DNA of 44,357 bases from Oceanivirga salmonicida (GTDB taxonomy: Bacteria > Fusobacteriota > Fusobacteriia > Fusobacteriales > Leptotrichiaceae), in the NCBI RefSeq assembly GCF_001517915.1, contig NZ_LOQI01000007.1, forward strand, positions 1 to 44,357, given 5' to 3'. Position numbers and translations under genes: made by a program. Positions within the stretch are counted from its first letter, which is position 1, and every line of letters starts with the position of its first letter. The notes below the pieces were generated by a model. The model did not search any database and was not told where the DNA came from. It saw only the letters and a list, made by a program, of their open reading frames with translations. This document shows positions 24,219 to 33,997 of this stretch, piece after piece.

Positions 24219-25607
24219 ATGAAAAAAATTATTATGTGCTTATTTATGGTATTAGCAGTATCATGCGGGAGTAAAACTTCAACTATACAAAATTCAGAGA
24301 TTAAAACAGCAATAAAGGTTGATATAGATAGTATTAATCCATATAAGATGGTTTCAGCACCAACTAAGGAGATTATGTATAATGTTTATGAAGGTCTATT
24401 AATGCCAAAAGAAGATGGAACATTAAGACCTGCTATAGCAAAAGAATATAGTATAGATAAAGATGGGAAAACATATTCATTTATCATTAGAGATAATGTA
24501 TATTTTCATAATGGAGAAAAATTAACCATAAAAGACGTAATATTTTCTTTAAATAAAATTAAAGAATTAAAATATCAGAAAGAATTTAATAATATAGTAT
24601 CAATTAATGAAACTAAAAATCCATTAGAAGTAAATATAGTTTTAAAAGAACCTGATTCTTCATTTATATATAGTTTAACAACACCTATAATATCTGAAAA
24701 AACATATGATGATTTAGATAAAATAGAAAACGGAACAGGACCTTATTTTGTAAAAAAATATACAAGAGAACATAAATTAATTCTTAATAAGTTTGATAAA
24801 TACTATGGAGATAAAGCAAATATAGAAGTAGTGGATATAGATATAATACCTAATGTAGAAACTATATTTTTAAATTTCATAAGTAATAAATACAATTTTT
24901 TAGGTTCAGTTGATACTAAAAGATTAGATGATATAAAAGATAAAAAGATTATAACTTACCCTGAGAATATGTTATTTATCATGGGTATAAATAATAAGAA
25001 ATTTAATTTAGAATTAAGAAAATCAATAGTATCTGCTATAGATAAGAAACAAATAATAGAAAAAGCAACAAATAACTATGCAATAGAATTAAAAAGTTTA
25101 AAAACTAATGTTGATAAAGAATTAGTAAAAGATTTAACATTAGATTTAAAAATACCATCTAATTACAAGATATATTTAGATACTGCACAAGTTATTAAAG
25201 AGCAATTATCTAAACATGGTATAAAAGTTAATATAATACCACAAGAATTTGCAACTTGGTTAAAAGATGTATATACTGATAGAAATTATGATATTACACT
25301 TATAGCTTTATCGGGTAAATTAGATAAAGATTCAGTATATAGAAGATTTACAAGTGATTATAAAAGAAACTTTTTAAATTATAGTAATAATGAATATGAT
25401 GAACTTATAATGCTTGCTAAAAAGACATTTGATATAAATAAGAGAGATGAATTGTATGAAAAAGCATATGAAATATTGATAAATGATTATGCTAGTGCCT
25501 TTATAATGGATCCTAAGATAGCAGTTGCTATGGACAAAAATATTACAGGATATACTACTTATACAATACCATATGTTGATTTTGCAAAATTAAAATTTGG
25601 AGAATAA
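24219..25607 (+). CDS. Peptide/nickel-type ABC transporter substrate-binding lipoprotein
   Basis: This solute-binding protein of family 5 has 462 residues. Its signal peptide ends in lipobox AVSC (Cys16), so it is a lipoprotein. The family pattern DSINPYKMVSAPTKEIMYNVYEGLL near 37-61 and SFIIRDNVYFHNGEKLTIKDVIFSLNKI near 88-115 is clear. It is somewhat shorter than typical oligopeptide binders (about 500-540). AGAGAGGAAAG precedes the start. Two permeases and an ATPase follow directly. The ligand cannot be told from the sequence; peptides are the default and metals an alternative. Confidence 0.87.
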   Translation: MKKIIMCLFMVLAVSCGSKTSTIQNSEIKTAIKVDIDSINPYKMVSAPTKEIMYNVYEGLLMPKEDGTLRPAIAKEYSIDKDGKTYSFIIRDNVYFHNGEKLTIKDVIFSLNKIKELKYQKEFNNIVSINETKNPLEVNIVLKEPDSSFIYSLTTPIISEKTYDDLDKIENGTGPYFVKKYTREHKLILNKFDKYYGDKANIEVVDIDIIPNVETIFLNFISNKYNFLGSVDTKRLDDIKDKKIITYPENMLFIMGINNKKFNLELRKSIVSAIDKKQIIEKATNNYAIELKSLKTNVDKELVKDLTLDLKIPSNYKIYLDTAQVIKEQLSKHGIKVNIIPQEFATWLKDVYTDRNYDITLIALSGKLDKDSVYRRFTSDYKRNFLNYSNNEYDELIMLAKKTFDINKRDELYEKAYEILINDYASAFIMDPKIAVAMDKNITGYTTYTIPYVDFAKLKFGE

Positions 25608-25608
25608 A

Positions 25609-26529
25609 ATGTATTTTATAAAAAAAATATTAAAGGGAATTTTTAGTATATATATAATATCAACTATATCTTTTTTCATAATATCACTTATACCAGGTGA
25701 TCCTGCAACAGCTATATTAGGTGTTGATGCAACTTATGAACAAATATTAGAATTTAGAAGTAATTTTGGCTTAGATGAGCCAATTTTACTTAGATATATA
25801 CATTGGCTAAAAAATGTAATCATGGGTGATTTTGGTATGTCTTATAGATATGATATGCCCGTAAAAGATTTAGTTTTAGAAACATTACCTTTGACTATAT
25901 TAGTTAGCATAATTTCACTTTTAATAATTTTTTTCGTTTCAGTTATATTGTCGTTTTATATAAACAGTATAAAAAATAAAAAAATAAAAAAAATATTTGA
26001 AATTATTTTAAATATAAGTATAGCAGTTCCAACATTTTGGTTAGGCATAATATTTATATTTATATTTTCAGTAATATTGAATCTATTTATTACTTCATAT
26101 AATGGGACATTTGTTTCTCTTATATTACCCTGTATAATAATTTCAATACCACAGATTGCGTTTATAACTTTAAATATAAAAGCAAATCTTTACACAGAAA
26201 CTAGATTAGATTATGTTAAATTTCTATATTCAAATGGAATGAATAAGAGAATATTAAATATGTATATTCTAAAAAATGCCATACTTACAACTATACCATT
26301 ATTTGGGTTAATAATTTTGGAATTAATTACAGGTATAGTAATAGTAGAACAAATATTTTCGATTCCAGGTATAGGAAGACTTTTATTAACATCTATTGCA
26401 ACAAGAGATATTAAATTATTACAAGCTTTAATAATTTATACATCCTTAGTTGTAATAATAATAAATTTAATTATTGATTTACTATATGTTAGCCTTGATA
26501 AGAGAATAAGGTTAGGTGTTAATAAATGA
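25609..26529 (+). CDS. ABC transporter permease, DppB type
   Basis: This inner-membrane permease of 306 residues has the DppB/OppB layout: a first membrane segment at about 8-28, ISLIPGDPATAILG near 24-37, the LDEPILLRYIHWLKNVIMGDFGMSY block near 50-72, and five further segments. The EAA-like loop is near LDYVKFLYSNGMNKRI. The ATG at 25609 is preferred over an in-frame TTG at 25597 because GGAG (25599-25602) sits six bases before it. The next permease overlaps by four bases. Confidence 0.88.
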   Translation: MYFIKKILKGIFSIYIISTISFFIISLIPGDPATAILGVDATYEQILEFRSNFGLDEPILLRYIHWLKNVIMGDFGMSYRYDMPVKDLVLETLPLTILVSIISLLIIFFVSVILSFYINSIKNKKIKKIFEIILNISIAVPTFWLGIIFIFIFSVILNLFITSYNGTFVSLILPCIIISIPQIAFITLNIKANLYTETRLDYVKFLYSNGMNKRILNMYILKNAILTTIPLFGLIILELITGIVIVEQIFSIPGIGRLLLTSIATRDIKLLQALIIYTSLVVIIINLIIDLLYVSLDKRIRLGVNK

Positions 26530-27302
26530 GAAAATATGTAAAATATATAGTGATATTTTTTATCCTAGTATTATTTATTAAAAATCCATATGATATTAAT
26601 TCTGAATTTTTACAAAGATCTAGTCTAAGTAATTTAATGGGAACTGATGATTTAGGTAGAGATATATATACTAGACTATTATTGGGAACTTTTAATACTG
26701 TATTAATATCAGCAATTTCAATAGGTTTGTGTACAATAATTGGGAATATTATAGGGTTTTTATCGGGGTATTTTGGTGGAATAATTGATTATGTTTTTCA
26801 AATGTTAGTAGAAATCATATTATCAATTCCATCAATATTAATTGCAGTTACAGTGGTAGTAATAATACAAAAACCACAAATATCATTAATAATCTCTATG
26901 ATAATTATGTATTTACCACTTGTGATTAATTATGCAAGGGGACTAGTAATTAAAGAAAAAGATAAAAACTATGTAATTGCTGCAAAAACATATGGAGTTA
27001 AAAATATTAGAATAATTGTTAAGCATATATTTCCTAATGTAAAAAAATATGTTTTAACAAATTTGGGAATAAATTTTTCCAAAGGAATATTGACGGAAGC
27101 AGGCCTTGGTTTTCTAGGAATAGGTTTAGATCCATCTATACCAACTCTTGGAAATATGTTAAATGCATCTAGATCGTATTTTATAAAAGCACCATGGTTT
27201 ACATTATTTCCAGGTATCATAATAATAGTAATAGTATATTATGCAAATAAATTTTCTAAGGGTAAAGGTAGTATAAAGAATGGTAAAAGAATTAGAAATT
27301 AA
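26526..27302 (+). CDS. ABC transporter permease, DppC type
   Basis: This is the second permease, 258 residues. NLMGTDDLGRDIYTRLLLGTFNTVLISAI near 36-64 is the standard DppC/OppC block, and EAGLGFLGIGLDPSIPTLGNML near 192-213 is the conserved C-terminal one. It lacks much of the usual N-terminal tail. The start forms an ATGA overlap with the upstream permease, and its 3' end overlaps the ATPase gene by 23 bases. It partners the DppB-type subunit as a heterodimer. Confidence 0.87.
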   Translation: MRKYVKYIVIFFILVLFIKNPYDINSEFLQRSSLSNLMGTDDLGRDIYTRLLLGTFNTVLISAISIGLCTIIGNIIGFLSGYFGGIIDYVFQMLVEIILSIPSILIAVTVVVIIQKPQISLIISMIIMYLPLVINYARGLVIKEKDKNYVIAAKTYGVKNIRIIVKHIFPNVKKYVLTNLGINFSKGILTEAGLGFLGIGLDPSIPTLGNMLNASRSYFIKAPWFTLFPGIIIIVIVYYANKFSKGKGSIKNGKRIRN

Positions 27303-28014
27303 AAAATTAAATGTACATATTGATGGAGAACATTTATTAAAAAATATAGATATGGAAGTTTATGAAAATGAAGTTGTGGGAATATTAGGAGAATCTGGTT
27401 CTGGCAAAACTTTGACAGTTAAATATATATTAGGTATATTACCTGAAAGAAGTGAAATAAAAGTTGAAAAATTTAAATTAAACGATAAGGTAGGAGTGGT
27501 ATTCCAAAATGCTTTTACACTATTAAATCCAACAGTTAAAATAGGGAAACAGTTAAAGCATTTATATTATTCACACTATAAAACCTATAACGGTTTTGAG
27601 AAAAGAATACAAAATTTATTTGATAAAGTTGGATTATTTGATACTAAAAAATATCTTGATAAATATACATTTGAAGCTAGTGGTGGAGAAAATCAAAGAA
27701 TTGCAATAGCAGCAGCCTTAGTTTCTGACCCAGAGATATTTATAGCAGATGAAATCACAACAGCATTAGATACTGAAAGTAAATTAGAAGTTATAAACTT
27801 GTTAAAAAAGATTAAAGAGAATAAGAAATCTATAATTTTTATAACTCATGAGATAAATCTTATGAAAAAATTTGTAGATAGAATATATGTAATGTATAAA
27901 GGTGAGATTATAGAGAGTGATACGACCGATAATATATTTACTAACCCAAAACATCCATATACTAGAAAATTAATAGAATTAGAAAATAAATATTATAGTG
28001 AAATTGATGAATAA
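27280..28014 (+). CDS. ABC transporter ATPase of the peptide/nickel type
   Basis: This is the ATPase of the preceding permeases, 244 residues. Walker A GESGSGKTLT near 36-45, a signature that reads ASGGENQR instead of LSGGQ-type near 142-149, and Walker B FIADEITTALD near 161-171 are visible. Family 5 importers usually have two ATPases (DppD and DppF, each about 320 residues with a C-terminal four-cysteine or oligopeptide extension). Here only one is encoded and it is short, ending soon after THEINLM and NPKHPYTRKLIE. It may work as a homodimer or borrow a partner. Confidence 0.82.
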   Translation: MVKELEIKKLNVHIDGEHLLKNIDMEVYENEVVGILGESGSGKTLTVKYILGILPERSEIKVEKFKLNDKVGVVFQNAFTLLNPTVKIGKQLKHLYYSHYKTYNGFEKRIQNLFDKVGLFDTKKYLDKYTFEASGGENQRIAIAAALVSDPEIFIADEITTALDTESKLEVINLLKKIKENKKSIIFITHEINLMKKFVDRIYVMYKGEIIESDTTDNIFTNPKHPYTRKLIELENKYYSEIDE

Positions 28015-29955
28015 GTGAAAGTGATAAATAGAATGGAAAAATATTTTAATAAAATGGAAAAAGATTTTCTTTTTGAAAATAGGCAAGGACAAAAAGAAAT
28101 GTCTGAAATAGTAGAAGATGCTATAAATAATAATAAACATATACTAATAGAAGCAGGAACAGGTATAGGTAAAACAATGGCATATTTAATGCCAAGTATT
28201 TTATATGCAAAAAAAAATAAACAAAGAGTATTAATATCTACTAACACAATAAATTTACAAGAACAATTATTAAATAAAGATTTACCCTTATTAGAAAAAA
28301 TTATAGACCAACCAATAGAATATGCTATTGTAAAAGGTCGTTCTAACTTTGTTTGTGGTAATAGATTACTAAAAAATTCTGACAATGAAGAGTTGATAAA
28401 TTGGTATAAAAATACTAAAACAGGAGATAAATCAGAAATAGATTTTAGTATAACTAATGAGCAGTGGCTTAGTGTATGTAGTGATATTGATTATTGTACA
28501 CAATATCAATGTTCTAAAACTAATAACTGTTTTTTTTACAAATCTAGAAGAAGTTTACAAAGTAAAGAAGTATTAATAGTTAATCATTCTTTGCTATTTT
28601 CTTCATTTGAATTTGAGCATATGTTACCTGAATATGATATTTTAATTCTAGATGAAGCACACAAACTAGAAAACGTTGCAAGATCGTATTTTGAAGTTAA
28701 AATTAATTCCAAAGATATATTTTTAAATATAGGCTTATTACACAACAAAAAGACTAACAAAGGTGTATTGACTAGGCTAATTAACGAATTGACGAATTTA
28801 GGGGCAAATAAAGAGCAACTAGAAGATATAAAAATTGATTTCAGTGATGTCATAAACAGTATATATGATATATATCTATTATTAAGTAATAATTTAATAA
28901 GCATACTATTAAATAATAATAGTTATAATATAAGAAAAAATAAAATAGAAAAAGAATTAGATAAATATTATGAATATATAGATAGATTAAAATCAAAATT
29001 AGTAATTTTAATAAAGCTTGAAAACAAGATTGAAAATATGCTTGATATATACATAGTAAGCGATGAAGTAAAATCAAGTTTTTATATGTTATATGCTAAA
29101 ATAAAAGAAAATTTAGAAAAATTATTTGAGATACAAAAAAATAACGAAGAAGATTATGTTAATTGGTTTCAATATAATTCAAATACAGCAGAGTTAAGTA
29201 TAGTATCAACACCAATAGATATATCTAATCAATTTGAAAGCATATTTAAAGGAATAAGTGTTGTAATGACTTCTGCAACTTTAAAAGTAAACGATAGTTT
29301 TGATTTTATAAAATCAAGACTAGGATTAAATAATTTTGAATTTTATAGTGTAAATTCACCTTTTGACTATGATAAGAATATGAGAATAGGAATATCAACT
29401 AATAATTTCAATCCTAATAGCAATGATTATATGGAATATGTAATTGATTTTTTAAATAAATATTTAGAAAAAAATAATGAAGGAACTTTTATACTTTGTA
29501 CTTCATATAAACAAGTTGAACAAATTTATGCTAAACTTGATTTAGAACATTTCAATATATTAAAGCAAGGGACTATGTCTAGAAATAATTTGATTGAAAA
29601 TTTTAAAATTAATAAAAAGTCTATATTGATAGGGACTGATAGTTTTTGGGAAGGTGTAGACGTAAAAGGAGAAAAATTAAAAAGTGTTGTTATAGTAAAA
29701 CTTCCATTTATATCTCCTGATGACCCAATAATTGAAGCAATAACTGAAAATATGTCTAAGCATAATATAAATGCTTTTATGAATTACCAGTTACCTTTAA
29801 TGATAATTAAGTTAAAACAAGGTATAGGTAGACTTATAAGAAGTAAGCAAGATAGTGGAGACATAATAATATTAGATAATAGAGTATATACTAAACGATA
29901 TGGAAAAAATATTATAAATTCATTACCTAGTAAAAACATATTAAAAATAAAATAA
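28015..29955 (+). CDS. dinG: DinG/Rad3-type superfamily 2 helicase
   Basis: The 646-residue DNA helicase is probably iron-sulphur dependent. Walker A AGTGIGKT is at 47-54, DEAH in ILDEAHKLENVA near 212-222, and SATLKV plus GIGRLIRS mark the later helicase motifs. Between Walker A and DEAH a cysteine set (FVCGN, then SVCSDIDYCTQYQCSKTNNC) fits the Fe-S domain. The start is uncertain: GTG at 28015 abuts the previous stop and lacks a clear ribosome site; ATG at 28033 is an alternative. There is no exonuclease domain, so it is DinG-like rather than the fused Bacillus form. Confidence 0.83.
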   Translation: MKVINRMEKYFNKMEKDFLFENRQGQKEMSEIVEDAINNNKHILIEAGTGIGKTMAYLMPSILYAKKNKQRVLISTNTINLQEQLLNKDLPLLEKIIDQPIEYAIVKGRSNFVCGNRLLKNSDNEELINWYKNTKTGDKSEIDFSITNEQWLSVCSDIDYCTQYQCSKTNNCFFYKSRRSLQSKEVLIVNHSLLFSSFEFEHMLPEYDILILDEAHKLENVARSYFEVKINSKDIFLNIGLLHNKKTNKGVLTRLINELTNLGANKEQLEDIKIDFSDVINSIYDIYLLLSNNLISILLNNNSYNIRKNKIEKELDKYYEYIDRLKSKLVILIKLENKIENMLDIYIVSDEVKSSFYMLYAKIKENLEKLFEIQKNNEEDYVNWFQYNSNTAELSIVSTPIDISNQFESIFKGISVVMTSATLKVNDSFDFIKSRLGLNNFEFYSVNSPFDYDKNMRIGISTNNFNPNSNDYMEYVIDFLNKYLEKNNEGTFILCTSYKQVEQIYAKLDLEHFNILKQGTMSRNNLIENFKINKKSILIGTDSFWEGVDVKGEKLKSVVIVKLPFISPDDPIIEAITENMSKHNINAFMNYQLPLMIIKLKQGIGRLIRSKQDSGDIIILDNRVYTKRYGKNIINSLPSKNILKIK

Positions 29956-29993
29956 GATAGAGAAAAATGCCCAAGAATAGAAAAATAAAAAAT

Positions 29994-30022
29994 TTGAAAT
30001 ATATGACTATTTATAATATAAT
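29994..30022 (+). promoter_or_regulatory. Promoter of tamB-bamA with repeated -10 units
   Basis: TTGAAA at 29994-29999 and, after 17 bases, TATAAT at 30017-30022. The -10 lies in a run of three overlapping TATAAT units with a 5-base period (30012-30027), so copy-number change would shift the spacing. Confidence 0.65.
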
Positions 30023-30055
30023 ATAATGTAATTAAAAATAAAAAAGAGTGATAAA

Positions 30056-33000
30056 ATGAAAAAATTGAAATATATAATACCGTTAATATTAATAACACTA
30101 ATCACTTCTACATATTATACGATAAAGTATAATATAACAGAAATTACTAATTTTGTCGTGAAAGATTTAGTGAAATTAAATATTGATGCAGGTAAAATAG
30201 AATTAAATGGTTTTAATATTGATTTAAATGACGTAGTAGTTAATGAATTAGACGGAACAAAAGTTGGAACTATTAAAAAAGCAACATTAAGATTTAATCC
30301 TTTACTAATAACAAGAATAGGTAGCGTAGACGTTTACGGTGCTAATTTTGATATTATACAAAATAAAGATGGAAAATTTAATGTAGATAATATACTTCCA
30401 AAAACTAATATAAAGCGTAAAAAAAGAAGAAATTCTAATTTAGGAAATGTATATTTACATGATTCTAAAATTAGATATATTAGTAAAAAATTTGATAAAG
30501 AAATAGAAGAAATTGTTGAAAATGTAAATGGGAAAATTAATTTATTATCAGGTATAGGTTATGATATAAATGTAGAAGGTCTTACTAAAAATGGTGTTAT
30601 AGGCGTAAGACTTAGAAAAGAGAATAAGTATCTTAAATTAAATTTTAAAGATTATAAGGCTCGTGATGAATTTTTACAATATGTACCCATTGATTTTATT
30701 AAATCCGGTTTAGCAACATTAAATGGTACATTGGAAATATATAAAAAAAATCAGGAAAATAAAATTAAATCTGATTTAGATATATCAGTTGATAGTGCTT
30801 ATTATAAAGATTTTGACAAAGAAATTAAAGATATTAATGCTAAATTAGTAGTAAAAGATAAAAAAATAGATATTATAGCCGATGCTAGGGTAGATAATAA
30901 ACCAGTTAAATTAACATTAAATACAGTTTTAAATGATAATATGAAATTAAAATTAGATATAGAAGATATTTCATTTTACACTTTAAAAAAATATAAATTA
31001 TTAGATAAAATTAATGTTGATATTGATGGAAATGTTAGTGGAAGTATAGATACTTTATTTACTTTTAAAGATAAAAAAATAAAATTAGAAAAATATAATT
31101 TAGATATTAAATCAGATAGTTTAAATGTATTTGGTAATGATTTAAAAGACGTTAAATTAACGCTAGATGAAAAAAATATTTTATTAACCAGTAAATTAGA
31201 TGATATAGAAATAAAACTTAAATCTAATGAATATGACATAGAAAAGCAAATGGTCAAGTTGCATATAGATGCAACTAATGTCCCAGTAGTTGAAGAAATT
31301 AATGCCGATATAGAATATAATGATAAAAAAATATTTGCTAAGTTATCTAATAATGATAATAGTATCAGTATAAATGGTACTACCGATGCTAATTCTAATC
31401 ATGACTATGATATAGTTGCAAAACTTAAAGAATATGGAAATATAAATGCTAAGGTAGTAGGTAAATCAGATAAAATAGACGTTGAATTTAAAACAAATTC
31501 AGAGTATTTTTATAAAGTTGTAGATATACATAATTTGCAAACCGAAGGTGTAATTAAAGATATATTAGGTGAAAGAAAATTAAATGCAAAAGTTCAAGCA
31601 GATGAAGTTTGGTTAAATTATCAAAGACTAGTTAATGTGAAAGCAGATATTGAATATGCTGATAATAAAATAAATATAAATAATATAAAAAATGAATTTT
31701 TAGATGCAACTGCTAGATATGATTTAGATGATAAGTTAATATACTTTGATGCTAAATTAAAAAACTATATGCTGTATACTACTTCAAAGAAATTAGATAT
31801 TAATGTTATGGCTAGTAATTTAGCGTTAAGTGGAAGTACAGATTTAAAAAATATTAATGCTACTGGTACTCTTAAAAACTCAGATATATATTTAGATGGT
31901 AAAAAAATAGGGGTTATTAAGTCAGACGTATTAATTGAAAATGAAAATTTAAAATTAAATGCTATTTTAAATGAGAGTAAATTATTAGTAAATTATAATA
32001 TAAAAGCTAAATATTTAGATGCTAAAATGGTAATAGACCAAGAATTATCTAAAATTAAAAAATTTGATGAATTAAACGCAGTACTTAAAAGTGATATAAA
32101 TATTAAAGGAAAACTTGATAATTTATATGGAGATATGACATTAAGGCTTAAAAATATTAAATATAATAACAAAAGTATGCCTGAATTTAGTATAAAATCT
32201 AAATTTAAAGATATTGATATATTAGAAGAAAATAAAAAAGGTAAAATTGATATAGAAAAATTTCAACTTATAAAGGATGGTAAGAGTATATACTCAACTA
32301 ATTTATACATTGATTTAGAAAATTTAAACATGAATTTAGACTTAGATTCAAAAAATGTAGATTTATCTCAATTTTCTCCTGATTTATTAGGAAATGTAGA
32401 ATTAAATGCATATTTGAGGGGTAATTTAAAAGATTATTTTGGAGAAGTAATAATTAACTCTAGGGAAATAAATATTCTAGAGAATAAATTTAAAAATTTA
32501 GCATTATCTATACAAGTTAATAATAAAGGTATAAATATAGGACAAGGTTATGTTGAATATGAAAAAAATCCTTTAATAGTAGATGGTTATTTATTATACA
32601 CACCATTAGATTATAACTTTAAGGTACTTGCAAAAGATTTTGATTTAGGTTTTTTAAAACTTAATAAAAATGTAAAAGAAGCAAGTGGTATAGCGGACGT
32701 AGATTTAATTGCCAGTAACGGTAATGTAAAAGGGGATATTAAACTTAATAATTTAAGATTATTAACAACTGATATAGACATAGAAAGAGCCAATATAGAT
32801 ATAGGCTTACTTAATAAAAATGTTAAAATAAATGAATTTAGCACAAATTTAAATGGCGGAAGAATAGAATTGACAGGTAATTTTATGTTCCCAGTACTAG
32901 ATGAAAATTTTATAAATAACAAAAAATTAAAATTAAATGATTTCAATCTTAAATTAATGTCAAGAAATGTTGTACTTAAAAATAATAAAAATAATGTTAA

Positions 33001-33997
33001 ATTTAATACAAGTCTGACATTAAACGAGAAAAAATTATTAGGAAAAGTTGAAATATTAGGTGGTTACTTAAATGATATAAATGCCTTTGAAACAAAGAAT
33101 AAAAATAAAAAATCAAATTATTTTGTTACAATTATTCAAGAAATAGTATATAATATAATGAGAGAATATAAAGTTAAAGTAGATTTAAATATTAAGAAAC
33201 CTATTTTAGTTGATATTCCTAATTATATCTTAATAAAAGATATAGGTGGTAAAGTAGTAGGGAATTTAGATATAGAGTATTATAGAAATAAAGCATATGT
33301 AAATGGAATTTTAAATGTAGATAATGGATCATTTGATTTTAACAAAAATCATTTTAGAGTAGATAGATTGAAGGTTGAATTTGATAGAACAGACGTTAAA
33401 TTAAACCCATCAATTGACTTAAAAGCAGCAACAAATATAAATAATGAGAATATAGAATTATCTATTAATTCAAAATTAAGTGATATATTTATAAACTTTA
33501 AATCTGAAAACTCTAGGTCAAGAGAAGAAATAATTAATTTATTGACTCTTAATGGAAAAAATATTGATAGTGGTAAAGATGCATTTAATTTTGCAGCTAA
33601 AACTGCCATAAATCAATTAGTTAGTACATTTACTAACCCTATAGCTCAAAAGTTAGGGTTTACAAAATTTGAAATAAATGCAGGCGGTTTAAACGGTAAG
33701 GAATTTACAATAGGTAATTTAAGAAACGCTTCTGCTAATTTCTATTTACAAGGTTTAATATATAAAAATATATATTGGAACTTGAAAACTAACATACCAT
33801 TTGACACAAGAAATAATGCAATAGATTATGATATAGGTTTATCATATGATATAAAAGAAAATGTTAACGCTAATTTTGGTGTTAAATTAGATTCAAAAGT
33901 AAAAGGTATTAAAGATATTGATTTTTATACTGGGGTAAGCTTTAAAAGAAAATTTAATCATATTTCAGATATCTTTAATAGGAAAGGAAAAAAATGA
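30056..33997 (+). CDS. tamB: TamB-like AsmA-family envelope protein
   Basis: The 1313-residue protein is anchored by an N-terminal membrane segment (about 5-22) and has a very long beta-rich periplasmic region made of repeating short strands. TamB-type proteins form lipid-conducting bridges between inner and outer membranes and also aid outer-membrane protein assembly. The C-terminal DUF490-like region is recognisable (about 1040-1313), with GGKVVGNLDIEYYRNKAYVNG, LKVEFDRTDVKLNPSIDL and SREEIINLLTLNG. It overlaps bamA by four bases, a common pairing in bacteria that lack a separate TamA. Length is as expected (about 1250-1500). Confidence 0.88.
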   Translation: MKKLKYIIPLILITLITSTYYTIKYNITEITNFVVKDLVKLNIDAGKIELNGFNIDLNDVVVNELDGTKVGTIKKATLRFNPLLITRIGSVDVYGANFDIIQNKDGKFNVDNILPKTNIKRKKRRNSNLGNVYLHDSKIRYISKKFDKEIEEIVENVNGKINLLSGIGYDINVEGLTKNGVIGVRLRKENKYLKLNFKDYKARDEFLQYVPIDFIKSGLATLNGTLEIYKKNQENKIKSDLDISVDSAYYKDFDKEIKDINAKLVVKDKKIDIIADARVDNKPVKLTLNTVLNDNMKLKLDIEDISFYTLKKYKLLDKINVDIDGNVSGSIDTLFTFKDKKIKLEKYNLDIKSDSLNVFGNDLKDVKLTLDEKNILLTSKLDDIEIKLKSNEYDIEKQMVKLHIDATNVPVVEEINADIEYNDKKIFAKLSNNDNSISINGTTDANSNHDYDIVAKLKEYGNINAKVVGKSDKIDVEFKTNSEYFYKVVDIHNLQTEGVIKDILGERKLNAKVQADEVWLNYQRLVNVKADIEYADNKININNIKNEFLDATARYDLDDKLIYFDAKLKNYMLYTTSKKLDINVMASNLALSGSTDLKNINATGTLKNSDIYLDGKKIGVIKSDVLIENENLKLNAILNESKLLVNYNIKAKYLDAKMVIDQELSKIKKFDELNAVLKSDINIKGKLDNLYGDMTLRLKNIKYNNKSMPEFSIKSKFKDIDILEENKKGKIDIEKFQLIKDGKSIYSTNLYIDLENLNMNLDLDSKNVDLSQFSPDLLGNVELNAYLRGNLKDYFGEVIINSREINILENKFKNLALSIQVNNKGINIGQGYVEYEKNPLIVDGYLLYTPLDYNFKVLAKDFDLGFLKLNKNVKEASGIADVDLIASNGNVKGDIKLNNLRLLTTDIDIERANIDIGLLNKNVKINEFSTNLNGGRIELTGNFMFPVLDENFINNKKLKLNDFNLKLMSRNVVLKNNKNNVKFNTSLTLNEKKLLGKVEILGGYLNDINAFETKNKNKKSNYFVTIIQEIVYNIMREYKVKVDLNIKKPILVDIPNYILIKDIGGKVVGNLDIEYYRNKAYVNGILNVDNGSFDFNKNHFRVDRLKVEFDRTDVKLNPSIDLKAATNINNENIELSINSKLSDIFINFKSENSRSREEIINLLTLNGKNIDSGKDAFNFAAKTAINQLVSTFTNPIAQKLGFTKFEINAGGLNGKEFTIGNLRNASANFYLQGLIYKNIYWNLKTNIPFDTRNNAIDYDIGLSYDIKENVNANFGVKLDSKVKGIKDIDFYTGVSFKRKFNHISDIFNRKGKK

